Origin: Stratiolaelaps scimitus
Taxonomy: Eukaryota > Arthropoda > Arachnida > Mesostigmata > Laelapidae
Direction: 5' to 3'
Assembly: GCA_019614645.1 (NCBI GenBank)
Contig: JABWDB010000009.1
Location: 4,631,501 to 4,695,500 of the forward strand
Length of the DNA stretch: 64,000 bases
In this document: piece after piece, positions 44,506 to 57,933 of the stretch
Layout: each line of letters starts with the position of its first letter
Position numbering within the stretch: the first letter of the stretch is position 1
The notes under the pieces: model-generated
The model's input: only the letters and a program-made list of their open reading frames with translations
Told to the model about the DNA's origin: nothing
Databases searched by the model: none
Translations under genes and position numbers: made by a program

Positions 44506-46711
44506 CTGAAAGGGTCGAGGCACAAAAACGACGGTTTCATTAGCTATCACGAGACAAAGATCGCACAGACACACATGTTATGATTATGTTGAGATCAAAC
44601 GGCTAATTACCAGTGACACATATCTAGTTGAGGAGTGTGACTCTGCCGTGTTGTTTTCGTACCGAAATCCCTATTATATAGCTTTCAAGTGCAAGGGTAC
44701 TCCCTCCATTTTTCTATGATTACACATCTAATCCATCTGAGCACGTCTGTCACGATCAACGAAGCAATAACTCGACAAACGGATGGCATCTTGCTGAATG
44801 CATCATCATCATCATAATAGCGAATTGCACCAAATAGACACATTTCCTCTGTGGCTTCTTCTATTGCCGGGCAGAAATCGTGTTGCTGGCCGACTGGCAG
44901 ACCGATAATTTTTTTGGCAAGCGTCACACGCTCTAATGGCTATGGGTCTTTAATCAGTTTCTACTCTTTTTTTTTTGTAGGTATTTTCCATTGTTGGGTC
45001 CCCTGTTGTCGCCCACTGTTGCCGTGGCCAACACTACGTCCGCTGGTAGCACCATAATTGAATGACGTCGAAACGACCAATAGTCAACGAGCTAGCTTGG
45101 TGGCGACATTTTTTTTCTTTCGCCCTTGGGCTTTTGTCATCCGGCGGCGATAGGCCCATCACAAACTCGGCAACGTTCGGCCGGCGAATGCCGACGTCTG
45201 TCTAGCCTACCTGACTATTATAGTATCGAACCTTGGCGGTTACGAGTCGGCCACCTCGCCGTACAGCTAACTGCCGGCAGTGGCCGGCAGTGGCCGCTGG
45301 TGCTGCACAAAATATCGACACAAAAACTCTGCCACGCTGCGCGGCCGCCGGCACGCAGTGGCGGCCGCTATCGCTGCGATTGAAAACGGCCCACAAGTGG
45401 ACGAGCGTGAAGCATTCCGCCGCCGGCATCGGAGCTCACCTCCATCCATCTATCCAACCGTCGAATTCACCGACAGATTCACCGTCCGTGGTCGCGTTTC
45501 AAGCATCCAAACTCTCGTTCGTTGTCCGGCGCCGAACTCGCTCGCGTTGCGGTCACCGTCTGCATAGTCTACCAGCCGAACTGCGTTCGGTTCGGCTGCG
45601 CGGCGGACACGGCCAATGGAGACCAACTGACTAGTACTACCACAACTACTACCACTACACTCTGAATGTGATATCTATGATCAGTCGTAGGTGTGTGTGT
45701 GCTTCTATCTCGTAGGTTTTTTTCTCTCCACGTTTTCACCCACCGATTCATCGTGGTCCGTCGCTGCTTTTTGGCGACGTTGGCGCCAGCTCACAGGCTC
45801 GATGGCTGGCAGCCTTCGACGCGACGGGCCTAGCAGTACCTCCCTGTTCTCCTCCTGCGCGGCACCAGCACTAGCGGTGGCGGCGGCAGCAGCAGCAGCC
45901 GCACAGCAACAACCAGTTGTGGCCTGTCGCGTCATCTTTGTCCGCCATCGTCGTCGGCGTGGTTGTCGCCGTCGACATCGCCGTTGTCGTGACATGCGTC
46001 AAAATTCGAAATTCCTCATCTTCGCTCAAGCGAATCTCCTTCCCTCAGGCCTGACAGACTCCGGGACTCACTCGGGACAACGGTAAAGAGTGCGGTGCCC
46101 GGACGCCAGGAGCGCGAACGCGGCCAGTGGACAGTGTCGCTACCGAGTAGCATACACTATACCGTACTGTAGCGGGGATAAGTGCCATCGCGTATGACAC
46201 AATGATCACATACGAGACACTAATACTAGGTGCTCTATTGCACGAGGTGCGTTTCGATGTCGATCGATCTGCGTTCGTCTGTCGACGAGATCAGTACGGA
46301 GGACGTTGCATCTCCAGGGTTAACGAGGAGACGCGGGAAATGATTTAAAAAACCAGAGCGATTGCGATATTTGTTTCGAAGGACCAACGGAGGACAGTTC
46401 AAGCGTTTCAATCGCAGGGACGAGGATTCATATTGAAGGAGCCGACGGAAAGGGAGGCACCCACCCACCCACCGTTGTTGCTCAGTAATAAACAGAACTG
46501 ATGATGCCTAAACGACTTTGAAAGTCAGCGGAAAAAGAGATCAACGTTTTTGATAAATTCTCCATTCGACTTCTGTTATTCTAGAGTATAGTCGAATTGG
46601 AAACAACGCTCGCCGTCGATGCCAGTATCTCGTATGATCGCCCGTCGAAGTTTGCTTCTCAGAACAGCAGCCTATATAAGAAGCGTATACCCACAGATAT
46701 AATACGAAGCA

Positions 46712-46747
<36 letters not shown>

Positions 46748-46800
46748 TCAAGATTCCGTTCTTTTGTTTAGTGTCCGCTTCCGACAACATCAACATCTAA

Positions 46801-47838
46801 TACGTGCTGCGTCTATCCTCCGCTAATGTCGCTTTTGTTCTTTCATTCGACGTTGAATTTTACTCTCAAAACGAAGTCGTCGAGGATGTACGGTACACAC
46901 CGCGGTGGATATGCCCGGTCTTCCCTCTATTCAACTCTCGGTGCCAACGCAAACACGACACTTGTCTGGCAGCAACAACCAGACCATCATCTCAAGTAGA
47001 TCACACACTAGTCAATACAAGGCAGACACCCATGCGTGCGTATGGCGAATCACGGATGGAGGCGTACCTGGCTCCTTCTTCATATCCTCCCCCGGGGGTA
47101 GAGAGGGAACCGGACGAATCGTGCGACGCCGCGAAGAATCGGTCGCCACGATACAAATACCAAGCGAGTATTGTACTACGCAAAGACGCGCATTACTCCA
47201 GGGCTCCGGGCGAAGCTTCGCGGCGTCCAGCCGATGTATATCCGCTGCCGACGTATGGCAATTCGGCGGCGGCTTTTTTAAATGCTTATTTGAAGCGTCC
47301 ACGATTTCCCTCGATATATTCCCATCTCCATCCATATCTCATACCCTCTACCTGGCCGCGTTCTCGCTCGCCGCAGCGGGGAACAGCCGGTGTAACATGT
47401 CTTGCGGACGATCGGTTGCCGCTCGCGCTCTGCCAGCAGGGGCGGCCATTCAACAGTAACAACAATAAGATAAGCCATCTAAATGAAGCAATTTGGCAAT
47501 TTTTTTCGTCTGCTTGTGGCTACCTTCTGTTGACTTCTGTTGCCGCAGCGGTGGCGGTGGTTGTGGTGGCGGGCAACGATCGCTGCTGCGGCCGCTGTTG
47601 CTGTTGTCGTCGTCGTCGTTGTCGGCGGCACAAGGCGTCTTCATCATTTGTTCCCGCTTTGCTTCTTAATTTTTACACAATTAGACATTTAAGATGGGAG
47701 AGGCAACCAGCGCCTGCTGTCCAGCCATGCTGGAGAAGCCGCGAACAACGAACTGCGAGTAGAACCTATCGCTCGTCGTACGACTTGCAAGTTGAAGCCA
47801 CCAGCCACCGACCGAGCAGGCATAGCCCCGATGGCTAG
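46801..47838 (+). CDS. longest open frame in the window, unknown
   Basis: The plus-strand frame between TAA at 46798 and the stop at 47838 is 345 codons. The first ATG codon is at 47032, leaving 268 residues. The middle part (PADVYPLPTYGNSAAAFLNA, then YLKRPRFPSIYSHLHPYLIP) is non-repetitive, but residues about 245-280 are a Val/Ala then Cys/Arg repeat from a triplet-rich stretch. An acceptor-like TTCTTTTGTTTAG lies at about 46758-46770. A second plus-strand frame of about 180 codons overlaps it, which suggests locally low stop density. No domain is recognised. It lies antisense inside the homeobox intron. Confidence 0.22.
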   Translation, partial: YVLRLSSANVAFVLSFDVEFYSQNEVVEDVRYTPRWICPVFPLFNSRCQRKHDTCLAATTRPSSQVDHTLVNTRQTPMRAYGESRMEAYLAPSSYPPPGVEREPDESCDAAKNRSPRYKYQASIVLRKDAHYSRAPGEASRRPADVYPLPTYGNSAAAFLNAYLKRPRFPSIYSHLHPYLIPSTWPRSRSPQRGTAGVTCLADDRLPLALCQQGRPFNSNNNKISHLNEAIWQFFSSACGYLLLTSVAAAVAVVVVAGNDRCCGRCCCCRRRRCRRHKASSSFVPALLLNFYTIRHLRWERQPAPAVQPCWRSREQRTASRTYRSSYDLQVEATSHRPSRHSPDG

Positions 47839-50800
47839 CGCCCGCTCGATAAGATGCCTGTCTTCACGTTCCACCGCCGTCTTCATTACGGCGCTGACAC
47901 GCACGACTAACAGAAACAGCGAGATAATGCTGCTCGCAGCCGCCACAGCCGCTGTTGTTGTTGTTGAATAGCGCTAAGCACTAAGGAGGACCAACAACCG
48001 GCGCGTTTTGTGCGGTAACCTTCGGTGGACCGTAGGTTGGAGAGGCGACGATGAGAGGCAAAAATGCCATGCGTATTTTACCGATGTCCGTATGTCTCTC
48101 TCTCTGTTTCTCTTCTGGTTCAGGCATTCGCTAGGAGTCGACGGACGAACGCACTGGCAATGATGCTGACGACAACAACAGCAGCAGCAGCAACAAAGAG
48201 CAAGAGGAGAATTCGAGGCAGCAATAGAGGAAGAGGGAGCGGGCGGTGGCTTGGATGCGCTCGCAAAATAGGCAATAAAATGGAAGGCGACAACGAAAAG
48301 CAAATGATTATTGAGACAATTAAGACAACGTGAGGGAGAGATGCGCGGAGACGTAGACTCGGGGAACCCCTGGTATCATCACATCGGTGCGATCTAGACG
48401 TTGTACGTGTGACGATCGAGCGGCGGCGGCGGCGGCGGAGGGCGGCTTGCGCTCTACGCCGACGGACACTGTCACTATTGGGCCAAGGGTGAAAGCATGG
48501 GAAAGCGCTGTTCTCGACGGCGACGACAATAACTAGCAGCAGCATCAGCGACGAACACCGGGCGAGCGCGCGCGCGACTGACACAACTGACGAAGCCAGT
48601 GACTCGTATGCCCACCGGACTGAATGACGGTGGTGGCAAACGGTCAGTGGCAACGCTCAGCCTATGACGCTGGCCATCGTCTGCAGGGCTTGAAGGCGAA
48701 CGACGAAACGAATTCACCAGCGGTAGCAGCAGCAGCAGCAGCTCACAGAGACAGAAGCCACCCTGCGCCTCAGTGGGTACGATGCGGTAGATGCAATTGA
48801 AAGCACTCAGCAACCCGTAGCAAGTAGCACGCCGCTGTGAGCTGAATCTGATCTCAGAATTGAAATGCGTTTCGAGCAAACGGGCAAAGCCGACAAGGAA
48901 CCCGTTGAGAGGACGGACACAGCACATTTGAGCATTAAAACAGCAATGCTATATAAGATAGCATCTTCGCCTATATATCCCACTCATTTTCCGTATCTCT
49001 CTCTCTCTCTCTCCGCTGGCTGTTAGCCTGCGTTTCAAACGATGTAAAACTTCATTTATGCTGAAAATTAATTATTGGACGAAATGGCACAACAGAGCAG
49101 GCTCGGACCGACGAACGGATTCGGTTGGACTTTTCGGTTGTCTCGGCTGACGCATTGAGAACTTCTTTATACCCTTATTCTTCCAATCGTTAATCTAGCT
49201 TTTCGTCTCTGCCCCGCACTCTCACGTCTGACGGCAATAACATTAAAGCTCATCTCGGCCGTGAAAATTAACAACAATAAAAAGACACTCATACGCACAG
49301 CTAAATCTTTGGCACACGGTCGCACACGCAGACTCCTCGTCCGCGTACCCAAAGCTCACTTTCCGTCCAGTAGCAAGTAACCGACTGCGCGGCGTTTCGG
49401 AGTTTCCGAAGCGAAATGAGACGAACGATCTGAATCTGAGTGTACTTTATGGTTCCTTCGATGTGTGTAAACGGCTCGACTTCGGAGGGTTCGAGTTGAA
49501 CGCTGGATTACGCTAGTCCAACATGTCGTCGTCGCCACTGGTTGCCATGTTCCTCGAGATTCGTTCGAGAGCGTCCGTTTCCGTGGTTCTGACCGATCAA
49601 CGCAGGAAAAACAAAGCCTAAATTGTTCACGATATCCTATGGTCCCGTCGCTCAACTGTTGTCCACCGCCATTCAATAATAATAACAGTAGTAGTAGTGC
49701 TGGTGGCAGTGGTAGCGAAAATAATAACAGGTCCGTCGTGTCCGGTCCAATCGGAGGTGGTGGCCAACGAAGCAAACGCAGGCGACTATAGCGCACAGAG
49801 AAGCGCCAGAAGAAAGGTAGGAGACAAAACGGAACGTGGGGGATAGATGTCAGAGGGAATCGGAACAACTCACTGAAGAATGGTAAAAGCGAATGCAATA
49901 GGAACTAGTGACGATGTCGAAAACCAAAGAGAAGCCACACACTACGTGAGAATGATGAGGCTGGAAGGTCGAAACAGGGCTGACGAGCTGAGCGACTGAA
50001 CATGGAGCCCCCCCCCCCCTTCTCACCGATCGTCTGTAACACCTCGTTTATTGTTGGGTCCTTTGTGTAGCGACATGGTCGTATGACGACGAGTCCGCAA
50101 GCAGAGGAGTCAGTGGCAAACGGTGACTACTGTACGCGGAAAATTACCGAAGGGGAAAGGGGGAGGAAGATCGACATGTTTGCACTTTTCAGAAAAGAAA
50201 AGCAAATTCACGAGAAAGGAAAGCGACCACACGAAGACGACTGCAAGGAAGGACACAGGGGCAGATCTCAAATTGAACGGACCAGTGGCTGATATCAGGC
50301 GGGCGGTGGTCGTCTGTCGCCTAAGCGATGCTAAAATTCTATGAACGGATGCTATGCAACGCTATGATGATGATGTAGCGCGCCGGTGATTGACAGTTGC
50401 TGTATCGATTCTTCGATGACATGAGGCCTTGCTCCTGGCCGCTGCTGTTGGCCGAGCTTCGGAGCTCTCTGCAAAACAGCTCGATATGAAGCCACAAATA
50501 CACGAAGGAGGCAGGCCGACCCGTCGGTCAACCACAAGCCGCACAACAATGGATGGCTCAAGCATTCAAAGTGTCAAAGTCGCTTGACCCGAGGAGACGA
50601 TGACGCTCCGCGCGTCATCGATGTAACAAAAATGGGGGCGGATGTCCTCATACACCCCCAGGCTTTGTCAGCGCTTAGACCTTCATCGTTCAAGACGTGT
50701 CCTTAGCCAGGAACGTCATCTAGCCTCTAGTCATATACGAGATGGGGCTAGACAACAAGAGACCCAGATAGAGGAGAGAGAGAGAGCGATGTGTTTAATA

Positions 50801-51256
50801 CAGCGACAAACGCTCGGAGAAACGATTCGAGTTGCATTCAATTCGCGTTCCCTACCATGCTATGGTCACCATCGACATTGGCGTAGTATCCGAAGGCTTA
50901 GCCGCGCAGGGCGCAGGATTCCGGGGCTGTCCCTCATCTCACGAAGAGAGAGAATACTGCGTCGTTGAAAGATCGAGTAGTTTACTCTGTTATGCCTTAT
51001 GTTCTACGTGATTCAATGATCGGGTCGAGAATGAACAGCCAAACTGGAACGAAGATGCTCTCCCATTGCTCGTCGCAAACGTGGAGAATTATCAGCCCAC
51101 AAGCTGATATATATACATGATACATTTCGATGATACGGCAAGCTCTCTATACGAAGTCACGTAGAAATAGAGAATCGCAAACGAAACGAGTTATTCAGGA
51201 GTGATTTTTTGCAGAAACTCTTCTTGTAACCGAAGCGAGTACCTTATTATCCACAG

Positions 51257-51519
51257 CTACCTTGATTTCCTCCAGGGGACCCTTCAATATCACTTCGTCA
51301 TCCGGATCGTCTGAGTCAGTCGATGTTGAACAGTTGGTGATTTTTGTGTTAATTTTGATGGTACGCGGTAAAGCATACCTCTCTCAATGGTGCCGTCCAA
51401 CAGAGTTGTCTATCTATTACAGCCAGTTGAATTTTGCCATCTTCCCCATGAAATTACTCAATACCCACCCATTGACGGGTACGAGTTTTGATGTCTCTGT
51501 GAAACTGGCCATCGCGTAG
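51257..51519 (+). CDS. possible plus-strand exon, ambiguous strand
   Basis: After an acceptor-like TTATTATCCACAG ending at 51256, a plus-strand frame of about 87 codons runs to a TAG (reading PTELSIYYSQLNFAIFPMKL near its end). The opposite strand is also coding-like (an acidic peptide with TDSDDPDDEVILKGPLEEIK, ending at a GTACTC donor at 51242). Purine-any-pyrimidine codon patterns are symmetric between strands, so composition cannot tell which strand is real, if either. Confidence 0.15.
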
Positions 51520-54063
51520 ATGCTCATCCCGGTGGACAGGGCGTTTGACAAGGAGCAATGACGACATGCGACAGAGAACGATGCCTCAAGACGATTGCTC
51601 TATCTCGAATACCCTCTCTTACAGGGGTACTCCGACTCAGCCCTTCTGCTTCCTGGCCGCTGCCGCCGCCGCCGCCGCCGCCAGCAGCCGTTGTTTTGGC
51701 GTGAATTAAACCGAATGGTCCGCTCCGCTCTCCGCGTGCGTCTGACTGAAGGAGGCTAAATTTCATAGTCTCAAATTACGTCGTCAACTGAAGCTGCCGC
51801 TACAACGCCACCAGTAGCGGCAGGGCGGACCATTCGGTGAGTCCCAGCGCCAGCCACGGCGGCCAGCGGCACCAACAGAGGCAAGCAGGGCGACCAACCG
51901 GTAGCCCAGCAGGCAACGGGGATAAGCTACGAAGTATGCGAGTGAGTTAGCGAGCGAGCTTGCATTCTAGCGTACGTGTAACGAACAAGCGACCGATCGA
52001 GGTGGACAAACCAGCGTCAAGTGGCTGATGGTGACGCCAGCCGCCGCGGCGGTGCCGTGGTGTGGTCGACGTCACTAATGCGTCTTGTCGGGCTGCTTGC
52101 TGCTCGACCTGCCATTGGTGATCCCCCTCGGGACTGCTGTTGTCGCTGCTATTGCAGCGAACTGTGGCCACGACGGGAGTCGACGCTGAGGCGAGAGCGT
52201 TCTAGTGGTGTTCTAGCTGTGCCCCCGTGCGAGAATTTTATGCTAGTTAGCTAGCCAACAGCAACACCAGCGGGGAACACCAGCGACAGCAGCAGCAGCC
52301 ACAACCGCTGAGGTACAAGTAAGAGGCGTGTCGTGTTTCGTGTGCATTCAATTTGATGTCATAATTGGCGGCTCGGGAGCCGCTAACAGGGCGCGAGAGG
52401 GACAGAGAGTGGGGGGTGGGGGGCTGGGGGAGAGCCGTGATTGAGTCTGTCATGTCAAATTCGTTTCGCTTTGACGTGCGCGACTTCAGCCGAGCAGCGA
52501 ATGAGGCGCAAACGACGCGATGCGCCTTGAGGATTCGAACTTGCCGCCGGCGGACAGACAGACAGACAGAGGGACGCATGGCGTAAACTGTTTCGGCCTG
52601 TTCCAAGCTGCCGACATCTCAAAACACGGCTGCAGCCAAATGCACGGCTGATCGTCGCTGCTCCGCTCGCTGTGCTTGTTATTGTTCTTGTTGCTGTTGT
52701 TGTTGTTGTTGCTGCTACTGCTGCTGCTGCTGCTGTTGGCAACGGTGGCGGCGGCGGCGGTGGTGGTGGTGGTGTTCAATTCTGCAGCGTGTCATGAGCG
52801 CCTGTTGTTCTCCTTTTCTCGATCAAGAAGTAGCTTTCGGCCGCCGACATTTGTCCGCTCTTTGCATTTCCTCCGTTAGCCTCCTGTCTCTCACATTTCA
52901 CCGGCGTCACACTCGTCGTAGTCGCGTTTGAGCGCTTGAATCAGCGGTGCGACTTCAAAGAAGCGGTCAGAGGCAAGCAGCGCGCTTGTATATGGCCAAG
53001 TGAACGACACCGATGTCTTCCTCTCGTCGATTCTTGAGCCACGACCAGGCCGAGACCCACAAGCGCGCGCGGGGTTGGCGGCGGATTGGAGGGAGGGGGG
53101 TGAGGGGGGGTATCACTATGAGTTTTAACTACTAGCGAGCATTCGCATGATTCGTATGACCCGCTAATTGCTAGTTGCAATCGAGCGACCGCCAGATGGA
53201 AGGAGCAAATACGCTCGAGCAAATTATTTTTTGCTCAGCAATTTTCAAACTGTACGCTTCATTTCGCACCTCTGCTGATACATGTGTCCCGCGATTACAT
53301 CTCATTTTGAGGGTTGCCTTTCACGTTCGACGGAACGATACGCCGGTGGCTCTGTCGAGCTTTGACGGCCAGAGAGCGTCGGGCGTCGAGCGTACACGCT
53401 CACCAGTGACATGCGCAAATTATCCGGTAGACGCGCAGGCGGGCGAAGGAACGGGCCGCGGGCGGCTGGTGGGGGATTCTTTTTTTTTTTTTAGAGAGAA
53501 AAACCCGAACGAACAGTAGCGAATTGACGCCACGAAATCATCACTAAGCCGCCGGGATGGGTCAATGCCACAGATCGACAGAACCTGGCGATGCGATGAT
53601 AATGTTTTCAAGCGGGCTGTTGTTTCTCCCTCAAGCGACGACGTCTTCGCTAGATGAGAAGGGGACGTGTTAATGTTAACGTGATGAGATTTGTTCAATG
53701 ATAAATCCACGCTGGACACGTACGAAGCATGCATCTAGTGTGCGTAATTTTATCGATGCAGGGGGACGTGTAGGGACGTGAATATCCGATAAGCGTTTGA
53801 GTGGACGCGCCTATTTGACTCAGGTGTAATCGAATGTAATATCATATTCATCATCAACAAAATGCGGCAATCAGGAAAACAGGTTCGTCACGACGCTGCA
53901 CTGACCAGTACGAACAGGAAAGACATCCGAATCTTCGCATTATAGTTGTTAGTGCGGGCGCGATTCATCCCGACCAAACTTCGCTACGCTTTCCCCATAT
54001 TCAGCCCGTACCTTGGCCCTCAAACGCTTCCTGTTAGCCCAATCGTTCGCACTCTCTTAGTAG

Positions 54064-54175
<112 letters not shown>

Positions 54176-55797
54176 CTTATGACGACATTGCCATTCGTTG
54201 CCATCGCATCCTCTCATTTCACACCCCGTTTTCGCCAGCGTCTCTCTCCTACTCTCTCTCTTCCTTTTTAATAGGGAACCCACACAACAGCCAGGTGATC
54301 GCCATATTAGGATCAAGTCAACGTAAATGCGTTTTTAAACAAGTGAAGCCCGACCCAGTCCAACTCATCTTCATTCGCCACTTCTCTGTTCTTCCTATCG
54401 TTGGGTGATTCGACCGCCCGCCCGCCTACCCGCTCGCTCGCTCGCTCCCTCGCTGACTGCCGCAGTTGCCTACCGTACGCTGCCACTACTGTGGCTTGTA
54501 CGTGTGTTGTGTTCTCGGCTTAGTTCTATTTTTCTTCGTTTTCGAAGTAATGCAATCCATCACAATCTCTTACACTTTTATTTTTCGCTCACCCAAATGA
54601 GCAGGAGCCACGAAACGGCCAGGCCCGGATGCAGCACCGACGCTTACAACCTTCCCATATATATGTGTATATATATATATATATATATGTGTGTGCACGC
54701 ATCGAGTGCTGTGACTACGCTAAGACGACGAGATGACGAAGATGAATCTCTCAAGAGTAACACTTAATTCTTCATTCATATAATTACTTGTTTATTGCTG
54801 TTCCTAATAAGAACACGAAGCGTTTCGTTGTGATTAGTGTAATACCACAATAAGTAAAATGACCATGATACGTCTATTCAAATGAATTCGTTCAGCGTCT
54901 CCCCTGATTCATTTTTTGCCGAGATGGAGAAGCCTACCCCGTTCGAGTATTGTGCTTCCTCACAAGAGCATGGGAGAGAGGGGGCTGTATTCGTTCTGTA
55001 TCCATTTCTCGGCATAGGGTATAATGCAAATCGGACAGCTCGAGTTCGCCGTACGGCGTAACGAACTCGCACCCACATTCAACGCAACGTTGCGCCACCA
55101 ACCAACAGTAAAACGCGAGGGGACACGCTGTATTCGCGTATCAAAAGCGAATAAGCAAACGGGCCACCCTTATCAGGTGGTTATTCATTACGGCGTCGAA
55201 AATAAAGACTTCGACCTGAGCCAAGTTTTGTTACATCATTTTGCCGCCTCGTCTCAACTGAGCATATACACGCAGACACATCCATATCGATAGAAATGTC
55301 TCGTACGTTATTATACATCACACATACGACAGGCAAAAACAACACAACTCTCCACCAATCCTAAGTGATCGACCTTGAAGTGTCAGTAGTCGGCAGCGCC
55401 GTTCGAATCGTTAACGTCTTCTTTTTTGATATAGTGTACATTTCTGGTCAGTGATGAAAACAACCACAGCTGTCGATGGTGGACCCCAACGGTCTCGACG
55501 CGAAAAAAAGACAACACGATTCAAATCAATTAAAACGAACTTGCCCATAATATTTTTCTAGGCCTACTGTAGTGTGTGGCCGTGTGCTTCGCACCGTTGT
55601 CGCTCACTGTCTTTTGTGTACACCAGTACATGAGAGCGTGGAAGGCAACGCCAGTCGACGCGCCTTGCACCGGCCGAACGAGAACTTCTGCATGCCCCCA
55701 TTCAAGAAGTGGCGGTTGTATCAGTCATACATCATTCGCTCGCTATACGCGATATGTAACGATCTAAGTTACTCACGCCCGTGATCAACACATGCCC

Positions 55798-56103
55798 TCA
55801 CAAGAAAAGTGAGATGTTTTCTTTAAAACCCATGCGGACTACGTTCAGGTTCGGCGCCTGTGCGACAATTGTGATGTACGAGGCTGTAGACGCCGCTTGT
55901 GAACGTTGCATCTGGAGGGTAGAGAGAGCGTTGTCCGTGATAGTGATGACTTTATAATTGAGACAGTTGAGAGAAGCTTCACTCAGCCGCGAAACTATAT
56001 TGATGACGTGTAGCATTTCAATCAAGAGTTCAGTAACAGTGAACCGAGTTTTACGCTCCGCAGTTGACAGGGCAATTAAACCTATACGCCGCCGTAATAT
56101 ACT
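55798..56103 (-). CDS. coding-like frame C in homeobox intron
   Basis: A minus-strand frame of 101 codons plus stop, closed upstream by TGA, reads a balanced, repeat-free peptide including FTVTELLIEMLHVINIVSRL and ending MGFKENISLFL. A pyrimidine-rich stretch (CTTTTTTTGTC) precedes it and an AG lies just before 56103. It lies about 0.5 kb downstream, on the same strand, of frame B. I do not recognise it. It may be the terminal exon of a nested gene or a chance frame. Confidence 0.22.
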   Translation of the reverse strand, partial: SILRRRIGLIALSTAERKTRFTVTELLIEMLHVINIVSRLSEASLNCLNYKVITITDNALSTLQMQRSQAASTASYITIVAQAPNLNVVRMGFKENISLFL

Positions 56104-56618
56104 TCACGATATAGACAAAAAAAGATAAACATGGTCCCATTTGGTCGCATGGAGAGAGAGCCGTTGGTGAAGTTCATGGGCATGACGAGCAGGTGAACTA
56201 AACACCGTAAAGCGTAATTATAGTTTTCTTATTCGTCACTGTTTACAAGTGGATTAGAGTTACAAAGAAAAACAACAACAACATCTGCAAAGCCTGTCCC
56301 TCGCTGCGCAGAGAGGAGGCAGTGACATCGCCTTCCTCGGGACAATGTCGGCCTCGGCTCCGGTCCCCAACTAATCACCCCCCCACAAATAATTCCTAAT
56401 AATTGTATGTATGAATAAATTACTTCCCAACTATGGGTTAAACAAACACAGTCAAAAAATGCTTTGATAGTTGACAATCGAACGACTGTGAAGAACTACA
56501 ATTTAGATGTATTTTGACATATTCTGTATTCATTTACACATGGTCAAGCAAATGCTCTCCAGTTTTACCTGCGCACTTTTCAATTGCCGTTTTCAGTTAT
56601 CGTCGTCGTGTTTTAACA

Positions 56619-56885
56619 TCAGCAATTAGCGACGACATTAATCAATTTATCCCATCTATTGTATTCTAATACATGCTCGTGTATAGGTTTACCCTGACAG
56701 TCAGCTGTCAACTGCCCACCGCTCATATTGATATAAAGCTTTGTTTTGGCCAGAAGTTCCCTCGCATCTACTTTACTGGCTTGTTCAAATTTGTCAATCT
56801 CCTTCCATATAATGCTCAATGTCTCGCCGATTTGAGAAGCGCACACAAGAAGCGCCTTATGCCTGTTGTAACAGTTGTGATCGGA
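56619..56885 (-). CDS. coding-like frame B in homeobox intron
   Basis: A minus-strand frame of 88 codons plus TGA, closed upstream by TAA, reads HKALLVCASQIGETLSIIWK and then EIDKFEQASKVDARELLAKT, with four Cys and a late YNRWDKLINVV. Charge is balanced and there is no repeat. A possible donor (AGG|GTAAAC) lies inside it after ADCQ. The pattern of a Trp-containing helix followed by an alternating segment is compatible with many small secreted proteins, but no family is assigned. Confidence 0.22.
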   Translation of the reverse strand, partial: SDHNCYNRHKALLVCASQIGETLSIIWKEIDKFEQASKVDARELLAKTKLYINMSGGQLTADCQGKPIHEHVLEYNRWDKLINVVANC

Positions 56886-57059
56886 TTATTGTTTCCGCGT
56901 GATGGATATTGGTTCATATCAACGCACGCTTAGATACATAGGCAGTGCCATGACGAACGCTGGCACCACTGCTGCGTTATCTGTCCGTGACGTGCACCTC
57001 GGGTTATTTCTGTTGTTGCTTCTTACGTGAGCTATCCGTTTTCTGATCGCCTTAAGCGA

Positions 57060-57560
57060 TTAATGGATTAATATATCGAATCATCATCGTGCAGCGCCGG
57101 AGTCGCTTTCGAAGCGGGCCGCTCGAATCGCAGTGGCCAGCCGCCGCCGCGTGGCCGGCGAACGAGCGAGCTAGCGAGCGCTGACGGCGGCAATACTTTT
57201 CGCAGGGACGGCACCGCACGGGCAACGCGATGACGGAACGAGTCGTCTTTCCATCTTGCTTCTACAATATTTTCCTTTTCTTTTCTCTCGCCTTGCGTTC
57301 TCCTCGTCGTCGTCGTCGCCGCCGGTTTCAACTCAGACGAGCAGGGGGCCTCGACTCGCATCTCAGTGCCGCGAAAAGGCGTCGCCTTGCGCGCCGACCG
57401 CGTACTGAACGTATGCTCGCACACTCGTGATTTCGTCTTCGAGTCTAAAAGCCAACGGTTCATTCTGACGGAGTCGGTGTCGTCATTTTCGGCGGCGAAG
57501 CGTTCGCCGCGTGCGACGATGTCAGTCGACGGACCTACGAACGTACCCAACCTATTCTAA
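57060..57560. other. CpG-rich stretch without assigned gene
   Basis: This stretch within the homeobox intron is rich in CG dinucleotides (for example the CGTCGTCGTCG run near 57305) and has open frames on both strands up to 160 codons. The peptides are Arg/Ser-rich and motif-free, so I attribute the openness to composition. A regulatory CpG-rich element is possible. Confidence 0.3.
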
Positions 57561-57933
57561 TGCGAACGAATATAGAAGAGAGGTCTGCGCGGTTGCGGGG
57601 AAAAAAACGATTAACTTGTGTGTGAAAATCGATCAGTAGATTACTGCATGGCAGGCTAACCGGAGTCGAACGCTAAACGTGGATGAAATTACAAAGACGT
57701 GGCAGAGATAGGCCGAGAGATAATAGGGGGTGGGACAAAGGGGGTATGCTTGTGACAAAATGAAACGCGCGCTGTCCTCGTGACGAAGCGGTGTTTCGGC
57801 TAAATTTATTGGGATTCACATCAGCAGCGACAAAAAGGGGCATATGCATTGTATGTGTATGATATGTTTGTCGGCCTGAATGCTATTTAGTTGAAGATAA
57901 TCATTTCGTATATGCCGAACACATGTCCATAGA

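Noticed and set aside
48120..48927. Two minus-strand frames of 150-177 codons
   Set aside because: Arg/Ser/Leu-rich without motifs, in a CpG- and triplet-rich stretch where openness is expected.
51410..51512. ATG-started minus-strand peptide (MASFTETSKLVPVNGW) joined by a 55-nt intron to a downstream exon
   Set aside because: On re-reading, the joined frame ends early and does not connect to the acidic coding-like frame I first thought it did.
52500..52560. tRNA B-box-like GTTCGAATCC on the minus strand
   Set aside because: No A box, acceptor stem or cloverleaf around it.
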